In this document: positions 1 through 5,274 of the stretch, piece by piece
Numbering within the stretch: the first letter of the stretch is position 1
How the letters are laid out: each line of letters starts with the position of its first letter
Assembly: GCA_021791345.1 (NCBI GenBank)
Contig: JAJYWT010000103.1
Coordinates: forward strand, 1 to 8,110
Length of the DNA stretch: 8,110 nucleotides
Source: a bacterium
Lineage (GTDB): Bacteria > Chloroflexota > Dormibacteria > UBA8260 > Bog-877
Reading direction: 5' to 3'
Program-made: the position numbers and the translations under genes
Notes under the pieces: generated by a model
Seen by the model: the letters and a program-made list of their open reading frames with translations, nothing else
Told to the model about the DNA's origin: nothing
Databases searched by the model: none

Positions 1-575
1 TGCAGGTTGCTGCGCTCCACCTTGTCGAAGTCCACCAGCCCCAGGGTCCCCACACCGGCCGCGGCCAGGTAGTAGGCCACCGGGGCGCCCAGGCCTCCGG
101 CACCGATGATCAGGACCTTGGAGTCCAGAAGCCGGGCCTGCCCCGCCTCGCCCACCTCGGAGAGGAGGAAGTGGCGGCTGTAGCGCTCCCGCTGCTCCGG
201 CGTCAACGCCCGGGGCACCCGGTAGGGGAAGCCCCGGTCCTTCCAGGAGCCGAACCCCCCCTTGAGTGAGCGGACGTCGGTGTAGCCCATCTGCCTCAAG
301 GTGCGCCCAGCCAGCAGCGAGCGCACTCCGGCCGCGCAATAGATGGTGACCGGCCGGGAGCGGTCCGGGATCGCCGCCTCCACCTGGAGCTCGAGGTAGC
401 CGCGAGGGATGTGGATGGCAGAGGGGATCAGCCCCTGGGCCACCTCCTCCGGCTCCCGAACGTCCAGGACGACGTGCCGGGGGTCGCGCTCCATGGCCTC
501 ACGCAGCCAGGGACAGTCGACCTCGGGCACCTCGCTGCGGGCCTGCTCCAATAGGTCGCGTGAGTTGATGGTCAT
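1..575 (-). CDS. Rhodanese-ThiF/MoeB-type sulfur-carrier adenylyltransferase (C-terminus beyond window)
   Basis: The visible 191 residues join two domains. Residues about 15-118 form a rhodanese domain with catalytic Cys80 in the loop CAAGVRS, and with the preceding LDVREPEE strand-turn typical of single-domain rhodaneses. From about residue 124 a ThiF/MoeB E1-like domain begins (RYSRH, then the nucleotide-binding GAGGLGAP at 158-165, then [11 protein letters not shown]), and it is cut by the window edge. Family members adenylate the C-terminal Gly-Gly of a small sulfur carrier (MoaD, ThiS or CysO type) in the cytoplasm, and the rhodanese supplies persulfide sulfur. Which carrier this one serves cannot be told. 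The usual MoeZ/MoeBR order is ThiF first and rhodanese last; here the order is reversed. The ATG at 575 is supported by a GGGAG ribosome site 6 nt upstream. It lies 69 bp downstream of the HIT gene on the same strand, so the two may share a transcript. Confidence 0.9.
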   Translation of the reverse strand, partial: MTINSRDLLEQARSEVPEVDCPWLREAMERDPRHVVLDVREPEEVAQGLIPSAIHIPRGYLELQVEAAIPDRSRPVTIYCAAGVRSLLAGRTLRQMGYTDVRSLKGGFGSWKDRGFPYRVPRALTPEQRERYSRHFLLSEVGEAGQARLLDSKVLIIGAGGLGAPVAYYLAAAGVGTLGLVDFDKVERSNL

Positions 576-581
576 CTGTCG

Positions 582-586
582 CTCCC
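582..586 (-). promoter_or_regulatory. Ribosome binding site of the rhodanese-ThiF gene
   Basis: GGGAG on the minus strand lies 6 nt before the ATG at 575. This is good spacing and fixes the start of the rhodanese-ThiF protein, unlike the upstream HIT gene, which lacks such a site. Confidence 0.6.
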
Positions 587-644
587 AGCCGACTTGGCAC
601 CCCGGGCGTAAATCCGACCTGGGAACAAGGATAACTCGCCGAGA

Positions 645-980
645 TCAGGCAGGCAGCCGGCGCATCTCCCCAGCCAGCACGTGGACGTGCAGGTGGGGAA
701 CAGTCTGGCCGCCGCCCGGGCCCACGCTGACGTAGAAGCGGTAACCGTCGGCATGGCCCAGCTCCTCGGCCACCTTGTGGGCGGCCCTGGTGAGGCGCAG
801 CCAGAGCTCGGCGTCATCCATCTGCCGCAGGTCGTCGATGTGCCGCTCGGGCACGACCAGGGCGTGGGTGGAGGCGGCGGGGTGGATGTCCAGGAAGGCG
901 ATGATGCCCTCCTCCCGCAGCACGACATTGGCGGGCAGCTCACCATTCACGATCCGGCAGAAGACACAGTCATCGGGCAT
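645..980 (-). CDS. HIT-family (Hint-like) nucleotide-binding hydrolase
   Basis: This complete 111-residue protein has the length and layout of the Hint branch of the histidine-triad family, which hydrolyse nucleoside phosphoramidates and acyl-adenylates. The triad is HLHVHVL, with His96, His98 (expected nucleophile) and His100. An N-terminal Cys5-x2-Cys8 pair, with His47 and His96, matches the zinc site found in many bacterial members. The GGGQTVPH segment precedes the triad. The Asn that usually sits in the GYR..xNxG segment is Ser85 here, and the usual C-terminal WPPG-like tail is absent, the protein ending in RRLPA. A TAA stop lies three codons upstream of the ATG, so the start at 980 is firm. 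No Shine-Dalgarno sequence is visible; a TAAGAT box 6 nt upstream suggests a leaderless mRNA. The substrate is unknown. The neighbouring ThiF enzyme also makes adenylates, a possible but unproven link. Confidence 0.93.
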   Translation of the reverse strand: MPDDCVFCRIVNGELPANVVLREEGIIAFLDIHPAASTHALVVPERHIDDLRQMDDAELWLRLTRAAHKVAEELGHADGYRFYVSVGPGGGQTVPHLHVHVLAGEMRRLPA

Positions 981-1167
981 GGGGCCATCTTAGGGTGCGG
1001 CTGCGCCGGTGCGGGGTGGGGATGCTGCGCCGGACCAGCGACCCCTGGTACGTTCCCTCAATCGACTACCGAGAACCGCGCCACCTCCCTGCCCCCCTCG
1101 CGGCCGGAGTGCCTCCGACTGATCGGACCTGCCCCGCCGCGGAGAGCCGGCCGGGCTCCCCATCCTG
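981..1167. other. Divergent intergenic region between the HIT gene and the FolD-FchA gene
   Basis: These 187 bp separate two divergently read genes. Apart from the TAAGAT box serving the HIT gene, I see only a weak TACGTT (-10-like) at 1049-1054 on the plus strand, with no matching -35. A GGAGAG at 1141-1146 is too far from the ATG at 1168 to be a normal ribosome site. No repeat or RNA gene was recognised. Confidence 0.4.
987..992 (-). promoter_or_regulatory. Putative -10 box for leaderless transcription of the HIT gene
   Basis: TAAGAT on the minus strand fits TANNNT, with exactly 6 nt (GGCCCC) between it and the ATG at 980. Transcription would therefore start at or next to the A of the start codon. 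No Shine-Dalgarno sequence is present, which agrees with this. No convincing -35 element was seen. Confidence 0.5.
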
Positions 1168-2427
1168 ATGCCCAGGTACGACCTCTCGGCGCTCGGCCAG
1201 GAGCTCCGCGCAGAGCTGGGGGAGCGTTCCCGGTCCCGGCGGCGCCCCTTCCGGCTGGGAGTACTGGTGGAGGAGGGCAATGTCGCCGGCGGGTCCTTCG
1301 CCCGCTCCCTGGAGCGGGAGTCGCGGGAGGCGGGTATCGAGGTGGACCACCGGCAGGCGCCGCGGGGCAGTCCCGAGGCTACCCTCCTTCTCCTCGATGA
1401 GCTGGTCCTGGACCCGACGGTGGACGGGGTGGTGGTGGTGCAGCCGGTCAGCTCGCTGGACCCGGGAACGGTCGAGGCCCACCTCCCTGCCAGCAAGGAC
1501 GTCGAGGCGGTGACCCCAGCAGCCCAGGCGGCCGCCGCCGCGGGGCTTCGCCGGGGCACTCCGGTGGCCGAGGCGTGCCTGGCGACCATCCACCACCTGG
1601 GATACGACCTCAAAGAGACCGCGGTGCTCCTGATCGGGCACGGTCCTACAGGTGGCCGCCCGATCGCCCAGCGGCTGCTGGCGGCCGGCGCCCAGGTCAC
1701 GGTGGTGCAGCACGACGTGGACAAGATGGACCCCCTGCCCTCGTACCAGGTGCTGATATCGGCCGTGGGCATCGCAGGGATCATCCCCGCGCTGGTGGTG
1801 CGCCCCGGGTCAACGGTTCTGGACGTGGGCACCTCGATGGTGGACGGGGCGCTGCGCGGGGACGTGGGCCCGGAGGCGGCCGCCCGTGCCGCCCGCGTGA
1901 CCCCGGTACCGGGCGGCATCGGTCGGGTGACCTCCATCTGTGCCCTGCTCTCTCTGACCGAGCTCGCCCAGCTCAGCCCCGGACCCGTTGCCTCCTGGTC
2001 GCTGCTCGAGGCGGTGGCCCGACTGCTCTCTCCCCGAGACCCGGCGGGCGGAGCCGCCGCGGCGGCGATGACCGGGGCGCTCGCCGCCGCCCTGGACGGC
2101 CTCTGCCGGATGCACGAGGACCCCAAGGAGATCGCCCGGTCGGGCCACAGCGCGGCCAGGTTGCTGCTCGCAGCGGACCACGACCGTCACGCATTTGGCA
2201 CCTTCCAGAGAGCACAGAGGCGGCACGAGGGTGAATCGGAGGCCCGGCAGGCGGCGCTGGCCAGCCCGGAGGAGATCGCCACCGCGCTCGCCGAGCTCGA
2301 GGCCCGGCTGAGGGGGCTTCGCACCACCGCGGCGCTGGAGCTGGACCGCCGGCTCGCGCTGGAGATCACCGGTGCGGCGCGGGAGGCGGTCCTGCGACTT
2401 CGTGAGGAGTTCGCCGCCCAGGGTTGA
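1168..2427 (+). CDS. FolD-like methylene-THF dehydrogenase/cyclohydrolase domain fused to FTCD/FchA cyclodeaminase-like domain
   Basis: Of 419 residues, 1-270 have the FolD fold. Markers are the Rossmann loop LIGHGPTGGRP at 155-164, YQVLISAVG at 193-201, VLDVG at 217-221, GDVG at 231-234 and the signature VTPVPGGIGRVTS at 244-256. Residues about 272-419 resemble formiminotetrahydrofolate cyclodeaminase: SLLEAVARLLSPRDPAGGAAAA corresponds to the LASxxPTPGGGSVAA opening, then ADHDRHAFGTFQRA, and a final helix ALEITGAAREAVL. Intact FolD oxidises 5,10-methylene-THF and hydrolyses methenyl-THF; FchA makes methenyl-THF from formimino-THF. By my alignment to E. coli FolD, the catalytic Lys54 is Leu48, Tyr50 is Phe44 and Asp121 is Glu113, so dehydrogenase/cyclohydrolase activity is doubtful. 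The second domain is about 150 residues, shorter than usual. A TGA at 1120-1122 limits the start. ATG 1168 is the only standard start codon before the homology, but it has no good ribosome site. The FolD-fold assignment is firm; the catalytic role is not. Confidence 0.85.
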   Translation: MPRYDLSALGQELRAELGERSRSRRRPFRLGVLVEEGNVAGGSFARSLERESREAGIEVDHRQAPRGSPEATLLLLDELVLDPTVDGVVVVQPVSSLDPGTVEAHLPASKDVEAVTPAAQAAAAAGLRRGTPVAEACLATIHHLGYDLKETAVLLIGHGPTGGRPIAQRLLAAGAQVTVVQHDVDKMDPLPSYQVLISAVGIAGIIPALVVRPGSTVLDVGTSMVDGALRGDVGPEAAARAARVTPVPGGIGRVTSICALLSLTELAQLSPGPVASWSLLEAVARLLSPRDPAGGAAAAAMTGALAAALDGLCRMHEDPKEIARSGHSAARLLLAADHDRHAFGTFQRAQRRHEGESEARQAALASPEEIATALAELEARLRGLRTTAALELDRRLALEITGAAREAVLRLREEFAAQG

Positions 2428-2430
2428 TCA
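2425..2430. other. Abutting convergent stop codons (TGATCA palindrome)
   Basis: The plus-strand FolD-FchA gene stops with TGA at 2425-2427, and the minus-strand alcohol dehydrogenase stops with TGA at 2430-2428. The two stops form the palindrome TGATCA with no base between genes. There is therefore no room for an intergenic terminator, and transcripts must overlap or end inside the opposite gene. Confidence 0.85.
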
Positions 2431-3414
2431 GGGGATGAGGACCGCGGCCCCCTTGACCCCGTCGGTCTTCAGCTTCAGGAGCGCCTGATTCGCCTCCTCC
2501 AACGGGAACTCCTCGTGCTGGGTGCGGATCGGGATCTCGCTTGCCAGGTGGAGGAGCTCGGCGCTGTCCTGGCGGGTGAAGTTGGCAGCGCTCTGGACCC
2601 TCCGCTCCCAGTAGACGTGCTGGTATTCGAACTCGGGAACGTGGTCTAGATGGATCGCGTTGATCACCAAGGTCCCGGCCCGGTCCAGCGCCCGGAGCGC
2701 CTCCACCACCACCGCCCCCGCCGGAGCAAAGGTGATCGCCGCCTGCAGCGGCTCCGGCGGCGGCTGGCCGGGAGCGCCGACCCAGGTGGCTCCAGCGGCA
2801 CGGGCCCGTTCCTGGGCGGCTGTTCCCCTGGTAACCACGTACACCTGGCATCCCTGGTGTAGCGCCACCTGGGCCACCAGGAGCGCAGAGGCGCCGAACC
2901 CGTACAGGCCCAGCCGGTCGCCGGGACCGACCTCGGCCAGCTTGAAGGAGCGGTAGCCGATGATGCCGCCGCAGAGAAGGGGGGCGGCGTCTACCGCCGA
3001 CAGCCCCTTGGGGATCGGGTAGCAGTACTCCCGGCTGGCCACCATGTGGGTGGCGTACCCACCGTCCCGGTCCCACCCGGTGAACTCAGCGCGTCGGCAG
3101 AGGTTCTCCCGCCCCCTCCGGCACATATCGCAGACCCCACAGGTGCGGGCGAGCCAGCCCACCCCCACCAGCTCATCCTGCCCGAGCGGCGCCGCGCCGG
3201 GCCCCGCCGCCAGCACGCGGCCGACCACCTGGTGCCCGGGGACGAGGGGCAGCTGGTGCGCCTCCAGGTCGCCCTCGACGATCTGCAGATCGGTGCGGCA
3301 GACGGCACAGGCCAGAACCTCGATGAGGACCTCGCCGTCCCCGGGGACCGGATCGGGACGGCTCACTAGGCGCAGAGGCGAGGTCTCGGCCGCACCCGGG
3401 TGGCTCAGCTCCAT
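2428..3414 (-). CDS. Zinc-dependent medium-chain alcohol dehydrogenase (CAD2-like MDR family)
   Basis: This 328-residue cytoplasmic oxidoreductase would interconvert alcohols and aldehydes or ketones with NAD(P)H. Catalytic zinc ligands expected for the family are Cys39 (CRTDL), His61 in GHQVVG and Cys148 (LLCGG). The structural zinc lobe has Cys92, Cys95, Cys98 and Cys106. The Rossmann loop is YGFGASA at 171-177. GHQ in place of the commoner GHE, together with GFGASA, fits the cinnamyl-alcohol-dehydrogenase-like (CAD2) bacterial group as I remember it. The substrate cannot be predicted. An open frame extends upstream to 3669, but it lies opposite the murE coding region and has no family similarity, so I place the start at ATG 3414. 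A GTG at 3423, three codons earlier, is an alternative. The ribosome site is weak (GGGGG about 10 nt upstream). It is divergent from murE with a 60 bp gap, and convergent and abutting with FolD-FchA. Confidence 0.92.
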   Translation of the reverse strand: MELSHPGAAETSPLRLVSRPDPVPGDGEVLIEVLACAVCRTDLQIVEGDLEAHQLPLVPGHQVVGRVLAAGPGAAPLGQDELVGVGWLARTCGVCDMCRRGRENLCRRAEFTGWDRDGGYATHMVASREYCYPIPKGLSAVDAAPLLCGGIIGYRSFKLAEVGPGDRLGLYGFGASALLVAQVALHQGCQVYVVTRGTAAQERARAAGATWVGAPGQPPPEPLQAAITFAPAGAVVVEALRALDRAGTLVINAIHLDHVPEFEYQHVYWERRVQSAANFTRQDSAELLHLASEIPIRTQHEEFPLEEANQALLKLKTDGVKGAAVLIP

Positions 3415-3447
3415 CGCTCTCACACCCCCATTGTGAACCCGACCCGG

Positions 3448-3456
3448 AAGGAGGTG
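3448..3456 (+). promoter_or_regulatory. Strong Shine-Dalgarno-like sequence with poor spacing before murE
   Basis: AAGGAGGTG matches the 16S anti-Shine-Dalgarno sequence over nine bases but ends 18 nt before the ATG at 3475, too far for normal initiation. Its own last three bases are an in-frame GTG. No in-frame start with normal spacing follows. It may be fortuitous, or may help a non-standard start. Confidence 0.35.
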
Positions 3457-3462
3457 TGGCAC

Positions 3463-3468
3463 TACCCT
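3463..3468 (+). promoter_or_regulatory. Putative -10 box for leaderless transcription of murE
   Basis: TACCCT fits TANNNT, and exactly 6 nt (TGGGCC) lie before the ATG at 3475, the same geometry as at the HIT gene. A weak -35-like CGACCC or CCGACC lies about 17-18 nt upstream. If used, the AAGGAGGTG at 3448-3456 would not be in the mRNA. Confidence 0.45.
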
Positions 3469-3474
3469 TGGGCC

Positions 3475-4977
3475 ATGCGCTGGTCGGAGCTGAAGCTCCC
3501 CTTCGGGCCTCCCCCCGCCACCGACCCGGAGGTGCAGGAGGCCGTCTACGACTCCCGCCGAGCGGGCCCCGGGCGGGTGTTCTTCGCCATCCCGGGGACG
3601 CACACGGACGGGCACCAGTTCGCCCAGGCGGCCCTTCAACAGGGAGCGGTGGCGGTGGTCGGTGAGCACCTAATCCCGGGGCTGGACTCCAGCCGGCAGG
3701 TGGTTGTGAGGGACACCCGGGTGGCACTGGGGCAGATGGCGGCGGCATTGGCGGGGCACCCTTCGCACCGGCTCCCGGTGATCGGGGTGACCGGCACCGA
3801 CGGGAAGACCACCACCTCGATCCTCCTCCGCGCGGCGCTCACCCCGTCCTTGGGAAATGTCGGCTCGCTCACCACGGTGGACTTCCGGATGGGAGAGCTG
3901 GTGGAGCCCAACCTCTCCCGACAGACCACCCTGGAGGCCCCGGAAGTGCAGGGCCTTCTGAGCAGGATGCTGGACGCGGGTTGCCGGGCGGTGGCCCTGG
4001 AGGTCACCTCCCACGCTCTCGCCCTTCACCGGGTGGACGAGGTGCGCTTCCAGGGGGCGGTCTTCACCAACGTGACCCACGACCATCTCGACTTCCACGG
4101 CAGCTGGGAGGCCTACCTGGAGGCCAAGGCGAGGCTCCTCACCCTCTCCGGTTCGGTAGGGGGCTTCGCCGTTCTCAACCTGGATGACCGCCGGGCCTTC
4201 CCGCGGCTGCGCCAGCGCTGGGCAGGGCCGCTTCTCACCTACAGCGCCAGAGGCGACAAGGAGGCCGACGTGTACGCCACCAGGATGCTGCCCAGGGATG
4301 GCGGCTGGGCCTACACCGCGATCACCCCCCAGGGGACGGCTGATGTGGCACTCCAGCTCCCGGGCAGATGGAACGTGGGCAACTCCCTGGCCGCCCTGGC
4401 CGCGGGGCTGCTGATGGGCCACCCGCTCCCGGAGTTGGCCGCCGGCCTCGCAGCGCTGGATAGTGTTCCCGGCCGGATGCAGAGGGTGAGGTTGGGACAG
4501 CCCTTCGAGGTGGTGGTGGACTACGCCCACACCCCAGCCGCCCTCACCCTCGCCCTCTCGGAGCTTCGCGCCGCCACCCCCGGCAGGCTCTGGGTGGTGT
4601 TCGGCTCCGCCGGGGAGCGGGACTTGGAGAAGCGGGCGGAGATGGGGCGGATCGCCGCTCGCCTGGCCGACCAGCTGGTGGTGACCAGCGAGGACCCCAG
4701 GGATGAGGATCCGGAGGCGATCATCGCCGAGATCTGCCGGGGGGCGGTCGAGGCGGGTGCCAGCTTCGACCACAACCTCCATCGCGAGGTTGACCGTGCC
4801 CGGGCCGTGCGGCTGGCTGTGGAGCGAGCCCTCCCCGGTGACACCGTGCTGCTAGCCGGCAAGGGGCACGAGCACAGCATTCTCACCTCGCACGGCGCTG
4901 TCCCCTGGGACGAGGCCGGTGAAGCAGCGGCGGCCCTGCGTGGGCGTCAGGGCTCCCGCGGGTTGCCGGATTCCTGA
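3475..4977 (+). CDS. murE: MurE-type UDP-MurNAc-tripeptide synthetase
   Basis: This 500-residue ATP-dependent Mur ligase would add the third, diamino-acid residue to UDP-MurNAc-L-Ala-D-Glu in cytoplasmic peptidoglycan synthesis. The N-terminal domain has YDSRRAGPGRVFFAIPG (25-41). The ATP P-loop is GVTGTDGKTTT at 104-114. EVTSHALALHRVD (176-188) and FTNVTHDHLDFHG (197-209) are MurE-type, and Lys218 in YLEAK is the likely carbamylated lysine. The C-terminal domain has VDYAHTPAAL (348-357), GSAGERDLEKR (377-387) and AGKGHE (461-466). The specificity loop, DNPR in meso-diaminopimelate enzymes, reads EDPR at 406-409, so the amino acid added is uncertain. A longer frame opens at 3400, inside the opposite alcohol dehydrogenase; homology begins after Met3475, which I take as the start, though GTG 3433 or 3454 are possible. 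The gene stands alone, not in a division/cell-wall cluster. Confidence 0.93.
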   Translation: MRWSELKLPFGPPPATDPEVQEAVYDSRRAGPGRVFFAIPGTHTDGHQFAQAALQQGAVAVVGEHLIPGLDSSRQVVVRDTRVALGQMAAALAGHPSHRLPVIGVTGTDGKTTTSILLRAALTPSLGNVGSLTTVDFRMGELVEPNLSRQTTLEAPEVQGLLSRMLDAGCRAVALEVTSHALALHRVDEVRFQGAVFTNVTHDHLDFHGSWEAYLEAKARLLTLSGSVGGFAVLNLDDRRAFPRLRQRWAGPLLTYSARGDKEADVYATRMLPRDGGWAYTAITPQGTADVALQLPGRWNVGNSLAALAAGLLMGHPLPELAAGLAALDSVPGRMQRVRLGQPFEVVVDYAHTPAALTLALSELRAATPGRLWVVFGSAGERDLEKRAEMGRIAARLADQLVVTSEDPRDEDPEAIIAEICRGAVEAGASFDHNLHREVDRARAVRLAVERALPGDTVLLAGKGHEHSILTSHGAVPWDEAGEAAAALRGRQGSRGLPDS

Positions 4978-5274
4978 CCTGGTCCCCATCACAACGCGGC
5001 GCGGGAGAGGAGCAGACAGGTGGGATCTGGGCTACTGGCGGCTCCGGGGCCGATTAGGAAACCCGGACCGGCGCGAAGAGGGGCTGAGTGGCCGTAGGTG
5101 CCGCCAGGGGCTCGAGAGGGCAGGGACCGAGATGAGGGCTGAGGGCTCCACTGCCATCTGGGGCGCGCGGGTGGAGGTCCAATTCGGCCCCCGGCTGCCG
5201 GTCTCCGCGGGGCGGGAAGATCTTGAAGGTTGGGGGAGAGACGGTCGCCGAACCGGCCAGGACGGCCGCGGCGG
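4978..5274. other. Convergent intergenic region with no recognised gene
   Basis: These 297 bp separate the ends of murE and the secreted glycine-rich gene. Short open frames cross the region on both strands, but none has a ribosome site plus recognisable protein features. A minus-strand frame ending at 5054 gives a Pro-rich peptide that looks like translated non-coding DNA. Apart from the inverted repeat listed separately, I see no terminator with a T-run. Confidence 0.5.
5035..5107. repeat. Imperfect long-loop inverted repeat
   Basis: CTGGCGGC at 5035-5042 is the reverse complement of GCCGCCAG at 5100-5107. After one mismatch, two further pairs could form. The 57-nt interior could fold further. 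There is no T-run on either side, so it is not a typical intrinsic terminator. In DNA this rich in G+C an 8-bp match can arise by chance. Confidence 0.3.

Noticed and set aside
990..2126. A 378-codon minus-strand open frame opposite the FolD-FchA gene
   Set aside because: It is antisense to a gene with clear family motifs. Its translation is Ser/Arg/Pro-rich with no recognisable domain, typical of shadow frames in G+C-rich DNA.
3400..3474. murE start at ATG 3400
   Set aside because: It would place 14 bp inside the divergent alcohol dehydrogenase gene. The extra 25 residues show no Mur N-terminal features, and Met3475 directly precedes the expected N-terminal domain.
3415..3669. N-terminal extension of the alcohol dehydrogenase frame to 3669
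   Set aside because: It overlaps the murE start region in antisense and shows no similarity to the family. A protein starting at 3414 has the normal length of about 330 residues.
3670..4782. A 370-codon minus-strand open frame opposite murE
   Set aside because: It lies fully within murE, has no family motifs, and its Gly/His/Pro-rich composition reflects the complementary codons.
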